Numbered from the stretch's first letter, positions 41,625-50,111 are shown. The stretch is 64,000 bases of DNA from CADBRN01 sp050944685 (GCA_050944685.1 JBMNRP010000010.1:42830-106829); one strand, 5' to 3'. Notes: generated by a model not told the origin, from the letters alone. Translations and numbers: made by a program.

Positions 41625-42770
41625 ATGAGTGAACAGAGACTGACCATTCTCAAAAAAGGAGAGACCACGGAATTCTCTTACGATATCGTATGGAAACAGG
41701 ATTTTTCCGCACTGGCGGATGAGATCCGGAATGCGGGAGACGTACCTGCCCGGCTCTGTATTGTCACCGACACAAATGTTTCGTCGCTTTATCTGGAAGA
41801 GGCAGAGAAATCGCTCGCTCCGCTCCGATGCGAGATCTGTCACTGGGAAATTCCCGCGGGAGAAGAACACAAAAACCTCTCGGAGATTGAACGGATTTAC
41901 GAAAAGCTGAAGAAATCCAGGCTGGACCGGAAGGACATGCTGGTCGCTCTCGGCGGAGGAGTCGTCGGAGACATGACCGGATTTGCGGCGGCCACTTACC
42001 TTCGGGGAATCCGGTTTGTCCAGATCCCGACGACCCTCCTGGCGGAGGTGGACAGCAGCGTCGGGGGGAAGACCGGAGTAGACTTTGATCAGTACAAAAA
42101 TATGGTAGGAGCCTTTTACCAGCCGGTTCTGGTTTACATGAACACAGACGTCCTTTCGACACTCTCTGCGGTTCAGTTTGCCTCCGGAATGGCAGAGGTG
42201 ATCAAAAGCGCGCTGATCCGTGATGCGTCCTTTCTGGACTGGCTGGAGGACAATCGCACCGCGGTTCAGAACAGAGATCATGAAGCTCTCGCCCGCCTGA
42301 TCCGCTGCTGCTGCAGGATCAAGGCCGGTGTCGTGGAAGAGGACCCGAAGGAAAACGGTCTCCGTGCCATTCTGAATTTCGGTCATACGATCGGACACGC
42401 GGTCGAAAAGCTCTCCGCTTTTATTCTGCCGCATGGCCACAGTGTCGCGATCGGAATGAACGCAGCGCTGTACCTTTGCGAAAAAAGAGGACGGATCAGC
42501 CATGAGGACTGTGAGCGGATCCGTTCCCTGATGAACGCCTATGAACTTCCTCTCACGGCCGGAAATGCCATCGAAAGGCTCCGTCCGGAGGAATCGGACC
42601 GCATTTCCCGCGCCTTTTCCGCGGAGGCGATCGTCGATGCGACGAAATCCGACAAGAAAATGGAAGGTGGCAGAATCAAATTTATCCTGCTCTCCCGGAT
42701 CGGTTCCGCAGAGATCGTTCGCGATGTCTCAGATGAGGAACTGGCAGAGGCCGCGGAATTTATTCTGTGA
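41625..42770 (+). CDS. aroB: 3-dehydroquinate synthase
   Basis: Second step of the shikimate pathway: converts DAHP to 3-dehydroquinate, using NAD+ and a divalent metal. The 381-residue protein shows VALGGGVVGDMTGFAAATYL, RGIRFVQIPTTLLAEVDSSV, GGKTGVDFDQYKNMVGAFYQ and FGHTIGHAVE with the metal-binding histidines. The rest of the aromatic pathway is not in this window. It lies between ylmH and lspA with short gaps, so it is probably co-transcribed. Confidence 0.95.
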   Translation: MSEQRLTILKKGETTEFSYDIVWKQDFSALADEIRNAGDVPARLCIVTDTNVSSLYLEEAEKSLAPLRCEICHWEIPAGEEHKNLSEIERIYEKLKKSRLDRKDMLVALGGGVVGDMTGFAAATYLRGIRFVQIPTTLLAEVDSSVGGKTGVDFDQYKNMVGAFYQPVLVYMNTDVLSTLSAVQFASGMAEVIKSALIRDASFLDWLEDNRTAVQNRDHEALARLIRCCCRIKAGVVEEDPKENGLRAILNFGHTIGHAVEKLSAFILPHGHSVAIGMNAALYLCEKRGRISHEDCERIRSLMNAYELPLTAGNAIERLRPEESDRISRAFSAEAIVDATKSDKKMEGGRIKFILLSRIGSAEIVRDVSDEELAEAAEFIL

Positions 42771-42824
42771 TTTGTATTGTGATTTTTTCGGTGATCAGGA
42801 GACAGCGTTCCGGGGAAGATCTGT

Positions 42825-43361
42825 ATGAACAGGAAAGAGAAGCAGCAGACAACCGCAAAAAATATCATACCTCAGATGATCCTGATCCTTGCCGCTCTGA
42901 TTATTCTGGATCAGATTACGAAATATCTGGCCGTCGTTTACCTGAAGGACCGGCCGTCGTATCCGATCATCCAAAATGTCCTGGTGCTGCAGTATCTGGA
43001 AAATCGCGGCGCCGCCTGGGGCATGCTTCAGAACAGACAGTGGTTTTTCTGGATCATTACGGTCGTATTTCTTCTGATTATCCTGTTCGTGATCCGAAAA
43101 ATCCCGAAGACAGTATATTACCGGCCGCTGCTCATCACGCTGACGGTGCTCACCGCAGGAGCTGTCGGGAATTTTATTGATCGCGTCCGTCACTCTTATG
43201 TCGTCGATTTTATCTACTTTGAGATCATTCATTTTCCGATATTCAATGTGGCGGATATCTGCGTCTCGCTGTCCGTCATCGCCCTTCTGATTCTGATTCT
43301 GTTTCATTATAAGGAGAATGATTTCAGTTTTCTCTCGAAACAGGAACAGGCAGGCGGATAA
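42825..43361 (+). CDS. lspA: Lipoprotein signal peptidase
   Basis: The 178-residue aspartic protease of the membrane cleaves the signal peptides of prolipoproteins. It has four membrane segments with LDQITKYLAVVYL, NRGAAWGML, GNFIDRVRHSYVVDFI and FNVADICVSL; the catalytic aspartates are in VVDF and NVAD. Its N-terminus has an extra basic 12 residues (MNRKEKQQTTAK). rluD follows after ten bases, as in many Firmicutes. Confidence 0.94.
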   Translation: MNRKEKQQTTAKNIIPQMILILAALIILDQITKYLAVVYLKDRPSYPIIQNVLVLQYLENRGAAWGMLQNRQWFFWIITVVFLLIILFVIRKIPKTVYYRPLLITLTVLTAGAVGNFIDRVRHSYVVDFIYFEIIHFPIFNVADICVSLSVIALLILILFHYKENDFSFLSKQEQAGG

Positions 43362-43371
43362 GGATTTTTCC

Positions 43372-44289
43372 ATGAAAAAAATTTGCCTAGAGGCAGAAGC
43401 GGGAGATGAGAGCACACGCATCGACGTGATGCTCTCAAATCATCTTCCGGAACTGTCCCGCTCCTACATTCAGAAAATTATTAAAGACGGCGGCCTGCTT
43501 GTGGACGGCCATCCTGTGAAGTCCAACTATAAATGCGCAGAAGGCAGCCAGATTGAACTGACGATTCCGGACGAAGTCACCCCGGATATCCGGCCGGAGG
43601 CGATTCCGCTCGACATTCTTTACGAAGATTCGGATCTTCTCATCGTGAATAAGCCGAAACAGATGGTGGTTCATCCGTCTCCCGGTCACCTGGATCATAC
43701 GCTGGTCAATGCTCTGATGTACCACTGCGGAAGCGATCTGTCCGGGATCAACGGGGTTCTGAGACCCGGCATCGTACACCGCATCGACCAGGATACCACC
43801 GGTCTTCTCGTCGTCTGCAAAAATGACCGCGCTCACCGCTTTCTCGCCGCGCAGCTGGCGGAGCACAGCATTACCCGTCGCTACCGGGCGGTCCTCATCG
43901 GAACGATGAAAGAAGAGGATGTCACGGTCCGCGGCAATATCGGCCGCAGTCCGTCGGATCGCAAAAAAATGGCGGTTCTTCCGGAGGGAGGAAAACCGGC
44001 CGTCACGCACATACATCTGCTGCGGAATCTGAGCCGTGGCTTTGCCTATGTGCAGTGCGAGCTGGAGACCGGGCGGACGCATCAGATCCGCGTTCATGCC
44101 TCCCATATTCATCACCCGGTCCTCGGTGACACTGTCTACGGACCGGCGAAGCAGCCGGTGAAGGGGCTGACCGGGCAGACGCTTCACGCCATGACACTCG
44201 GATTTATTCATCCCTCAACCGGAAAATATATGGAATTTTCGGCCCCGCTCCCGGATTATTTTCAGGAATTGCTGGAGAAATTAAATTAA
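43372..44289 (+). CDS. rluD: Ribosomal large-subunit pseudouridine synthase RluD family
   Basis: The 305-residue protein has an N-terminal S4 domain (ESTRIDVMLSNHLPELSRSY) and a catalytic domain with VHRIDQDTTGLLVVCKND, containing the catalytic Asp, and the C-terminal ETGRTHQIRVHASHIHHPVL. It isomerises uridines in 23S rRNA. The RluA/RluD members are hard to separate by eye; the S4 domain favours RluD. The ATG at 43372 has AAGGAT six bases upstream; an earlier in-frame start at 43318 lies inside lspA. Confidence 0.9.
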   Translation: MKKICLEAEAGDESTRIDVMLSNHLPELSRSYIQKIIKDGGLLVDGHPVKSNYKCAEGSQIELTIPDEVTPDIRPEAIPLDILYEDSDLLIVNKPKQMVVHPSPGHLDHTLVNALMYHCGSDLSGINGVLRPGIVHRIDQDTTGLLVVCKNDRAHRFLAAQLAEHSITRRYRAVLIGTMKEEDVTVRGNIGRSPSDRKKMAVLPEGGKPAVTHIHLLRNLSRGFAYVQCELETGRTHQIRVHASHIHHPVLGDTVYGPAKQPVKGLTGQTLHAMTLGFIHPSTGKYMEFSAPLPDYFQELLEKLN

Positions 44290-44292
44290 TTT

Positions 44293-44322
44293 ATTACAAT
44301 ATTGTACGAATTGTTATATAAT
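44293..44322 (+). promoter_or_regulatory. Promoter of the cytidylate-kinase-like gene
   Basis: TATAAT (44317-44322) with ATTACA 18 bases upstream (44293-44298), in an AT-rich gap just after rluD. Confidence 0.55.
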
Positions 44323-44368
44323 AAAAACAGAGACCATGCCTTTTTGCTGAAAAAATGGAGGTTGACGT

Positions 44369-45010
44369 ATGAAAACGATCATTACGATTGGACGTGAATA
44401 TGGCAGCGGCGGTCATCAGATCGGACAGGAACTGGCGGAAAAATATTCGATTCCCATTTACGATAAAGAACTTCTGGACCATGCGTCCAGCGAGAGCGGA
44501 ATCTGCAAGGAGATTTTCCAGAATCAGGATGAAAAGCCTACCAGCAGCTTTCTTTATTCGCTGGTCATGGATACGTATTCCTTTGGCTATTCTTCAAACC
44601 TGATGAATGAAATGCCCCTGAATCAGAAGGTATTTCTGGCGCAGTTCAACTCCATCAAAAAGCTTGCCTCGGAGGGCCCCTGCATCTTCGTCGGACGGTG
44701 TGCGGATTACGCTCTTGAGTCCGAGGCGAATGTTCTGAGCATTTTTATTCACGCACCCCTTGAAATGCGTGTCAGAAGAATTTCCAGACTCTATGATCTG
44801 AAGACCAAAGACGCGAGAGACCGCATCACGAAGACCGACAAACAGAGAGCCAGCTACTACAATTATTACACCAGCAAGCGGTGGGGCGACTCGAAAAGCT
44901 ACGATTTGTGCATCAACTCCGGAATCTACGGGATAGACGGCACGATCGACATGATCATGCACGCCGTTGAGGTCCGGGAAAACGGAATTGAGAGACATAT
45001 ATTCGACTGA
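44369..45010 (+). CDS. Cytidylate kinase-like family protein
   Basis: The 213-residue protein starts MKTIITIGREYGSGGHQIGQ, a P-loop variant (GREYGSGG) that defines the cytidylate-kinase-2-like family, with FVGRCADYAL, DRITKTDKQRASYYNYYTSK and a lid-like RVRRISRLYDLKT. It is distinct from the classical Cmk, and no substrate is established. The start is preceded by TGGAGG. It is followed by a strong bidirectional terminator, so it is probably monocistronic. Confidence 0.87.
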   Translation: MKTIITIGREYGSGGHQIGQELAEKYSIPIYDKELLDHASSESGICKEIFQNQDEKPTSSFLYSLVMDTYSFGYSSNLMNEMPLNQKVFLAQFNSIKKLASEGPCIFVGRCADYALESEANVLSIFIHAPLEMRVRRISRLYDLKTKDARDRITKTDKQRASYYNYYTSKRWGDSKSYDLCINSGIYGIDGTIDMIMHAVEVRENGIERHIFD

Positions 45011-45037
45011 TCTGCAGCCAATCCTACGGAATCAAAA

Positions 45038-45077
45038 AAATCCGGTGTGATCCTTTTCGGAGGTTCACACCGGATTT
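45038..45077. terminator. Bidirectional terminator between convergent genes
   Basis: AAATCCGGTGTGA (45038-45050) and its perfect complement (45065-45077) form a 13-bp stem. An A-run flanks it on the left and TTTCTT on the right, so it can stop transcription on both strands: the kinase-like gene (plus) and the AI-2E gene (minus). Confidence 0.85.
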
Positions 45078-45105
45078 CTTATGTTGTCTGAGCCCATCCG
45101 GACTG

Positions 45106-46305
45106 TCATTTACCGCTGTCTGTATTCTGTCCGTCCGTGATCCCGGGCTCCGCTTTCACCTCGGCGACAGCTGCATTTCTGGCTGCTTTTCGCCGTTTCA
45201 TCCAGGGAATCAGATATTCCCGGAAAATGAAATCAATGATGGCGGCGAGCGGAATTGCGAGAAGAATTCCAATGACGCCGAACATCCGCCCCCCGACGAT
45301 GATGCAGATCAGGATCCAGAGGGACGACACACCGAGTGTCTCACCGAACAGCTTCGGCTTCAGTACGTATCCGTCGCAGGTCTGGAGAATGAGGGTGAAA
45401 ATCAGGAACCAGAGCGAATACCACGGATTAACCAGAAGCAGAATAAACGCTCCGATCACGCCTCCCAGAATCGGTCCGAAGGTAGGCGCCAGATTTGTCA
45501 CTCCGACCACCACGGAAATCAGCGTCGCATAAGGCATTCCGGCGATGTTCATGAAGATGAAATTCGCCGTTCCGACAATCAGTCCGTCCAGCAGATCGCA
45601 GACGATATAGCGGATCAGGATGCGGTTGCAGCGGTTCAGAAAACCGGCTACGACGGGATAATGTTTTTCCGAAAACATATAGCGGAGAGCACGGCCGCCG
45701 TTTCTTTTGATCCGTCTCTTATCTACCAGAATGTAGATCGCGAGAATGAAGGAAATACACCCGGTCACAAAGCCGGTTCCGATCGTAAAAGATGTATTGA
45801 TTATCTTATTCACGAGGTCCGGGATTTCCGCCGTGATTTTATCCATGATCGCAGTTCCCAGATTGGTCAGTTTGGAAATATCGATATGAGATCCGGCCGA
45901 GATCGAGTTCAGCGATGAAATCCATGTGCGGAAGGACGTTGCGTAGTTATCGACGTTATTGGCAAATGTGGCGATGCTCGTGATCAGCTGCGGAACCAAC
46001 GAAACTACCAGGATCACAATCAGTAATAGCACAAGTACAACCGAGCAGAAAATCGAGAGATTCGCCGCGACGGTTTCGTTCCGGACCTTTTGAAACACAG
46101 TCCTTCTGAGCAGATTGACCAGAGGATTGATGATATAGGCCATGACCATTCCGACAATCACCGGGGAAATAAAACCGAAAAAGGCCCCGATTCCGCCGAA
46201 AATGATGTCCAGATGTGTGAGAATTACGTAAAAGAGAACCGCTACACACGCCGCGGCCGCATAGCCGCTCCAGCTTTTGCCGGACCATTTCTTGAACCAC
46301 TTCAT
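45106..46305 (-). CDS. AI-2E family transporter (polytopic membrane protein)
   Basis: The 399-residue protein has about seven or eight membrane segments; family-typical motifs include GMVMAYIINPLVNLL and GVTNLAPTFGPILGGVIGAF. Members have been proposed to export AI-2 or to act as Na+/H+ antiporters; the substrate is not predictable here. A charged, Ala/Lys-rich cytoplasmic tail ends the protein. It starts 51 bases after the tyrosine recombinase gene on the same strand, perhaps in one transcript. Confidence 0.88.
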   Translation of the reverse strand: MKWFKKWSGKSWSGYAAAACVAVLFYVILTHLDIIFGGIGAFFGFISPVIVGMVMAYIINPLVNLLRRTVFQKVRNETVAANLSIFCSVVLVLLLIVILVVSLVPQLITSIATFANNVDNYATSFRTWISSLNSISAGSHIDISKLTNLGTAIMDKITAEIPDLVNKIINTSFTIGTGFVTGCISFILAIYILVDKRRIKRNGGRALRYMFSEKHYPVVAGFLNRCNRILIRYIVCDLLDGLIVGTANFIFMNIAGMPYATLISVVVGVTNLAPTFGPILGGVIGAFILLLVNPWYSLWFLIFTLILQTCDGYVLKPKLFGETLGVSSLWILICIIVGGRMFGVIGILLAIPLAAIIDFIFREYLIPWMKRRKAARNAAVAEVKAEPGITDGQNTDSGK

Positions 46306-46356
46306 AATTCAGATTTTTCCCATCTATTTTATTATCGCAATTTTATTATCGGATCT

Positions 46357-47424
46357 TCAGTCTTCGCGGAGATGAACCGCTTTCGCGGCGCTTCGCCTTC
46401 TCGAATCGCTCATCGCCGCGTAGTGGGTTTTCGTCGTGTTTACGTCTTTATGGCCGAGGACATCCGCTACCAGATAAATATCGCCCGTTTCCTGGTACAG
46501 TGCCGTGCCGTACGTGCTGCGAAGCTTGTGCGGCGTGATTTTTTTGGTTGACGTAATCTGCCTTGCGTACTTTTTGACGAGGTTTTCTACCGTCTTGACA
46601 CCGATTCGTTTTCGCTGGGAAGAATAGAAGAGAGCGTGTTCATGCCCCTCAACCGGCTCGACCTCCTTCCGTTCGTTTTCGATGTAGTTCCGAAGCGCTT
46701 TCGCGACCTCATCCCCGAAATACACCATCATTTCATTTCCGCCTTTTCGGACAACCCGGATTCCATTGTTCCGGAAATCCACATCCTCCAGATCCAGGCC
46801 GACGCATTCCGATACACGGATCCCGGTGCCCAGAAGAAGTGTCAGAATCGCCAGGTCGCGGGAACGGTATTTTTCGATGTATTTTTTCTGATGCTCAGAC
46901 ATCCGGGAGTCGGACCCGGTTTCTACGAGATCGAGCATTCGGGCGACTTCATCCGCCTCGAGCCGGATAATTTCTTTTTTATGCAGCTTCGGCATGTCAA
47001 CCTTCAGCGTCGGATTTGTCCGGATCATTTCGTGGCGGTAATAATAGGCGTAAAAGGTTCTCAGCGATGAGAGTTTTCTTTTGATGCCTTTTTCTCCGTT
47101 TGTGATCAGGCGGTTGTGAACCGGATCGCGGTAGGCTTTCAGATATTCGATGTATTCCTCGATATCGAGAGACGTCACCTGGTCCAGCACATCAATGGTA
47201 AGATCCCGGATCTGTTTGTTCCGGAATTCGGGATTCATCTGAATCAGAAACTGAAAAAAGATCCGGATATCGTACGCGTATTTGCACCGTGTGTTCGTGG
47301 AAGTAGTCGTGCTGATTCCACGGAAAAAATCCCGCGAAAATTCGGGGAGCGTTTTCTGAACCTCACGGAGTTTCATCGTATTGGCCAGATCGGTCTGGTC
47401 ATGATAGGTCATTCGGTCACTCAT
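46357..47424 (-). CDS. Tyrosine recombinase / integrase (Xer-like)
   Basis: The 355-residue protein has an N-terminal core-binding domain (~30-135) and a C-terminal catalytic domain with the complete residue set Arg203 (TGIRVSE), Lys227, His299 and Arg302 (HKLRST), His325 (LGHKDVN) and Tyr335 (HY). It is expected to be active in DNA breakage and joining. The N-terminal domain is longer than XerC/D because of an insert (PVHNRLITNGEKGIKRK). Nothing mobile is seen around it: no terminal repeats, no other phage genes. A perfect 11-bp inverted repeat lies just upstream of its start. It could be the chromosomal Xer-type resolvase. The ATG at 47424 is preceded by AAAGGAA. Confidence 0.88.
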   Translation of the reverse strand: MSDRMTYHDQTDLANTMKLREVQKTLPEFSRDFFRGISTTTSTNTRCKYAYDIRIFFQFLIQMNPEFRNKQIRDLTIDVLDQVTSLDIEEYIEYLKAYRDPVHNRLITNGEKGIKRKLSSLRTFYAYYYRHEMIRTNPTLKVDMPKLHKKEIIRLEADEVARMLDLVETGSDSRMSEHQKKYIEKYRSRDLAILTLLLGTGIRVSECVGLDLEDVDFRNNGIRVVRKGGNEMMVYFGDEVAKALRNYIENERKEVEPVEGHEHALFYSSQRKRIGVKTVENLVKKYARQITSTKKITPHKLRSTYGTALYQETGDIYLVADVLGHKDVNTTKTHYAAMSDSRRRSAAKAVHLRED

Positions 47425-47447
47425 GGTAAAAATTCCTTTATTTGCAC

Positions 47448-47485
47448 ATATCTATTCGATAAACCTGTGTTTTCCGAATAGATAT
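47448..47485. repeat. Perfect 11-bp inverted repeat upstream of the recombinase gene
   Basis: ATATCTATTCG (47448-47458) and its exact complement CGAATAGATAT (47475-47485) are separated by 16 bases. The repeat begins 24 bases before the recombinase start, between it and the small minus-strand gene upstream. The arms are recombinase-site-like in length but the spacer is longer than Xer/Cre sites (6-8), so an operator or a weak mRNA hairpin is also possible. Confidence 0.7.
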
Positions 47486-47502
47486 ATTTCTCTCCCGCCG
47501 GG

Positions 47503-47775
47503 TTATACCGGTATTCTCTGGATCAGCGCAGCCGCCGTGCGGATCAGCAGATCTCTCTGCCTTGCCTTATGCGCCTTTTCCCTCGCCAGCTGCTTTTCGA
47601 TGTAGATGGCATCTTTTTCCCCGGATTTCCCGCTTCCGCCGGAAATCGTTTTCACGACCGCGGCTGTCAGAATCACGGCCGTACCCGCGGCCGCCGCTTT
47701 GATATACGTCTTTTCCGGCACCTGTTTCAATTTGCGGATGAGCTGATCCACAGATCCGCCGATGTTATGGTTCAT
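47503..47775 (-). CDS. Small hypothetical protein with possible membrane-active helix
   Basis: The 90-residue basic protein has an Ala/Val/Ile-rich stretch (~24-45: IKAAAAGTAVILTAAVVKTI) that may be one membrane helix, then a charged helix (EKDAIYIEKQLAREKAHKAR). I do not recognise a family. It has a convincing promoter of its own and is divergent from another orphan gene, with the recombinase gene following on the same strand. Function unknown. Confidence 0.6.
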   Translation of the reverse strand: MNHNIGGSVDQLIRKLKQVPEKTYIKAAAAGTAVILTAAVVKTISGGSGKSGEKDAIYIEKQLAREKAHKARQRDLLIRTAAALIQRIPV

Positions 47776-47825
47776 ATCGATCCTGCCTCATACAGCTGTA
47801 TTATCTCTTCGGAAAACCTTCCCCA

Positions 47826-47854
47826 ATCATACCATATATTCTGCTGCCTGAAAA
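47826..47854 (-). promoter_or_regulatory. Promoter of the 90-residue orphan gene
   Basis: On the minus strand TTTTCA (47849-47854), a 17-base spacer and TATGAT (47826-47831) with the extended -10 TG. Confidence 0.6.
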
Positions 47855-47892
47855 GAACCCACTTTGAATTTACTGAATATTCAATCCGAACA

Positions 47893-47921
47893 TTGAAAAT
47901 AACGGATGTCTGTATTACAAT
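47893..47921 (+). promoter_or_regulatory. Promoter of the 139-residue orphan gene
   Basis: TTGAAA (47893-47898), a 17-base spacer and TACAAT (47916-47921), 42 bases before the start at 47963. Confidence 0.65.
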
Positions 47922-47962
47922 GGCAAAAAGGGGTTTTCATTTCATTCAGGGGAGGAATGATT

Positions 47963-48382
47963 ATGTCTCATTCAAATTCATATATGTTTTCTGCCAATCA
48001 TTTTGATTCTGCCTCATCCAGAGAAAAGGATGACACGATGCTGATGAGTGAGGCAGACGATATTTTCCGACAATTGTGCACATCTCTTCAGTCCGCCGAC
48101 AAAATTCTCGTGAGTCTTTACACGGATATGATCACGAAGGCGGTGGATTACGCCGGGATCCGCAGCGAATGGCTGCTTCTCTCTCCGGAGGAGAAAAAAG
48201 CCAATAAAGAAGAGCGGACGCTTCTTCTGGACACATTTATCTTTACGATCAACGAGCTGTCCGGGGAGATGGAGTCCCGCTCCATTCCCATCTCGTGGCG
48301 GGACCGGCTGGGAAGCGACCGCCGCAGGATCGGTGACTGGGCCTGCTATCTTTCACTCTTCTACAGTCTCAACAGCCGCTGA
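47963..48382 (+). CDS. Hypothetical helical protein
   Basis: The 139-residue protein is mostly helical and charged (DIFRQLCTSLQSADKILVSL, EKKANKEERTLLLDTFIFTI) with a C-terminal WRDRLGSDRRRIGDWACYLS. It has no signal peptide or membrane segment. GGAGG lies seven bases before the ATG at 47963; the ATG at 47957 is too close to it. No family recognised. It is convergent with the AEC transporter gene, with only 12 bases between their ends. Confidence 0.65.
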   Translation: MSHSNSYMFSANHFDSASSREKDDTMLMSEADDIFRQLCTSLQSADKILVSLYTDMITKAVDYAGIRSEWLLLSPEEKKANKEERTLLLDTFIFTINELSGEMESRSIPISWRDRLGSDRRRIGDWACYLSLFYSLNSR

Positions 48383-48394
48383 AATTCAATCTTT

Positions 48395-49309
48395 TTAAAA
48401 CAGGACGGTCAGCACCAGTGTGACCGTTGCAAACGATACGACCGTCGTGCAGACGATTGCTTTGGAAAGGAACGCCGTTTCCTTTCCTTCTTTTTCTGCC
48501 TGAATCATCGGAAGGTTGGCGGCGGGCATGGCCATCATGATGCAGTATGCCTCGATCGCTTCCTCCTGCATGTGAATCAGGCGGAGGAACCATGTCATCA
48601 CGACCGGAAAAGCGATCATCCGGATCACAATAAAGATCCACAGCGTCCGGTCTGTCAGATTGCTGAGGAGCGGCTGCTTCGCAAGAGATGCGCCGACCAG
48701 AATCATGGACAGAAAGACAGCCGGATTTCCGATATGCGTGACGGTGCTGGTGACGATATCCGGAAGGTCCAGATGAAACCAGTAGATCAGGATGGCGGCC
48801 GCGGCGGCGATGATGCCGGAATTGATCAGATTCTTCGGGGAAAATTTCCGCGTCCCTCCGCTCAGCAGATATATGGCGTGTGTATAAAAGTAGATGGAAA
48901 ACATGATATTGCAGATAATCACGTAGATCATCGCGTTTGCGGGGAGAATCGCCTTTGAGAGCGGGATTCCGATAAATCCCGTGTTTGTGTATACGGTGAT
49001 TACCGTATAGTAGACGGCCTCTTTTTTGTCCGCCCGGATCAGGTGCGGAAGAATCGCCCCGAAGAGGCAGAGAAAGGCGTACAGCATCGCGCCGAAAAGC
49101 AGGCCGGCCAGAAAATCCCGGTGCGAAGTCGTGATCTCTCCGGAAAGGCTCATTGATATCAGCAGCGCCGGATTGCAGATATTGACCATGATCCATGACA
49201 GACTTTGCGTCACGGTATCGGTCAGAATATTTTTTTTGTACAGAAATACACCGATCAGGACGAGAATCATTATCACGCCCATCTGCTGCAGAACAATTAA
49301 GGTATCCAC
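48395..49309 (-). CDS. AEC family transporter (auxin efflux carrier-like)
   Basis: The 304-residue protein has about ten membrane segments and two homologous halves, with family features LSWIMVNICNPALLISMSLS, TNTGFIGIPLSKAILP, the second-half MILVGASLAKQPLL and the final AAN motif region MMAMPAANLPMIQAEKEGKE. AEC proteins include malate and other organic acid permeases; the substrate here is unknown. The start is GTG with a preceding AAAAGGAAA, and a near-perfect promoter lies ~90 bases upstream. Confidence 0.88.
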   Translation of the reverse strand: MDTLIVLQQMGVIMILVLIGVFLYKKNILTDTVTQSLSWIMVNICNPALLISMSLSGEITTSHRDFLAGLLFGAMLYAFLCLFGAILPHLIRADKKEAVYYTVITVYTNTGFIGIPLSKAILPANAMIYVIICNIMFSIYFYTHAIYLLSGGTRKFSPKNLINSGIIAAAAAILIYWFHLDLPDIVTSTVTHIGNPAVFLSMILVGASLAKQPLLSNLTDRTLWIFIVIRMIAFPVVMTWFLRLIHMQEEAIEAYCIMMAMPAANLPMIQAEKEGKETAFLSKAIVCTTVVSFATVTLVLTVLF

Positions 49310-49395
49310 TTCCCGATTTCCTTTTCCCGTATTTTTGACAGGTCTGACACTCTCCGGCCCACGGCCTTCTGCCGAAAATTTCCGGTCCGTTTTTC

Positions 49396-49424
49396 ATTAT
49401 AATGAATCCGATACGGTGCGTCAA
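49396..49424 (-). promoter_or_regulatory. Promoter of the AEC transporter gene
   Basis: On the minus strand TTGACG (49419-49424), a 17-base spacer and a perfect TATAAT (49396-49401), leaving an ~80-base leader before the GTG start. Confidence 0.8.
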
Positions 49425-49492
49425 AACCTGTCTGCCAGACCGGTGATTTTCTTTCGGAGGCGTCAGAGATTTCCGGCGGAATTTCCGTGGAT

Positions 49493-49533
49493 AAAAACCG
49501 GAAGGGCCGGTGCATCACTGCTCCGGCCCTTCC
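49493..49533 (-). terminator. Terminator of the yneA-like gene
   Basis: On the minus strand an 11-bp perfect stem (GGAAGGGCCGG and its complement, 49500-49533) with a 12-base loop is followed by GGTTTTTAT. Confidence 0.85.
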
Positions 49534-49580
49534 TTCAGGGAATGATATATAGGGGTACAAATATCAGATAGCTGCCTGTC

Positions 49581-49943
49581 TTATTCTTTGTATTCATCTG
49601 AGTAATACGGTATGCAGAGATTTCTCCCGGCGTAGATGAGATTATCGTCCGTCAGATGATTGATTTCGCAGACCTCGTCGATATAGTCTCCGAGCGAGCC
49701 GTACTCGTCCTCGTCACAGTACTGTTCCGCGATCGTCCAGAGAGAATCTCCTGGCTGGACCTCGTAGCTGGTGTAATACTTATATTTCTTTTCGGTATTT
49801 GCCTTCGCTTTTTCGGAGGTCATTCCGAAAACGGCGGTCAGAAGAACCGCGAAAAGCAAAAGACTGACCAGAATCATTTTCCGGCGCTCTGCCCCGGCCG
49901 ATCTTCTGTTTCTGTGCCTTTTCTGTACATCCGCTTCTCTCAT
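49581..49943 (-). CDS. yneA: LysM-domain cell division suppressor, YneA-like
   Basis: The 120-residue protein has a basic N-terminus, one transmembrane segment (~22-40) and a LysM peptidoglycan-binding domain (~58-112: YEVQPGDSLWTIAEQYC, IYAGRNLCIPYY). Bacillus YneA has the same size and architecture, is divergent from lexA, and blocks division during the SOS response. Here the gene is also divergent from lexA, with two SOS boxes at its promoter, which strongly supports the assignment despite low overall identity. A clear terminator follows, so it is monocistronic. Confidence 0.83.
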   Translation of the reverse strand: MREADVQKRHRNRRSAGAERRKMILVSLLLFAVLLTAVFGMTSEKAKANTEKKYKYYTSYEVQPGDSLWTIAEQYCDEDEYGSLGDYIDEVCEINHLTDDNLIYAGRNLCIPYYSDEYKE

Positions 49944-49985
49944 TGTCTTCTCCTTCCGACGGCCCGCTTCTGCCTCACGGTTTAT

Positions 49986-50051
49986 CGAACGTCTGTTTCA
50001 TCCTGTGACTGAAGTATAACAGGCGAACGTCTGTTTGTCAACGGATATTTT
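49986..50051 (-). promoter_or_regulatory. yneA promoter with two LexA (SOS) boxes
   Basis: On the minus strand TTGACA (50046-50051), a 17-base spacer and TATACT (50023-50028) form a near-ideal promoter. CGAACGTCTGTTT occurs twice: at 50034-50046 inside the spacer and at 49986-49998 downstream of the likely start site. With a final C the latter matches the Gram-positive SOS consensus CGAACRNRYGTTYC at 13 of 14 positions. Confidence 0.85.
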
Positions 50052-50060
50052 AAACATTTG

Positions 50061-50111
50061 TTTGATTTTTTGTTGCGGCGCACGAACAGATGTGCTATTA
50101 TGTAAAGGAAC
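50061..50111 (+). promoter_or_regulatory. lexA promoter with LexA boxes
   Basis: TTGCGG (50083-50088), a 17-base spacer and TATTAT (50106-50111). The spacer holds CGAACAGATGTGCT (50093-50106, 12 of 14 consensus positions). A weaker site, TAAACATTTGTTTG (50061-50074), lies upstream. Autoregulation of lexA is inferred. Confidence 0.75.

Noticed and set aside
46357..47424. Tyrosine recombinase as evidence of a mobile element
   Set aside because: No terminal repeats, att-like duplications, relaxase, phage or cargo genes surround it, and neighbouring genes look chromosomal, so I treat it as a chromosomal Xer-like enzyme.
47448..47485. Inverted repeat as a dif site
   Set aside because: The 16-base spacer is longer than the 6-8 bases between the arms of dif-type sites, and the arm sequence does not resemble dif.
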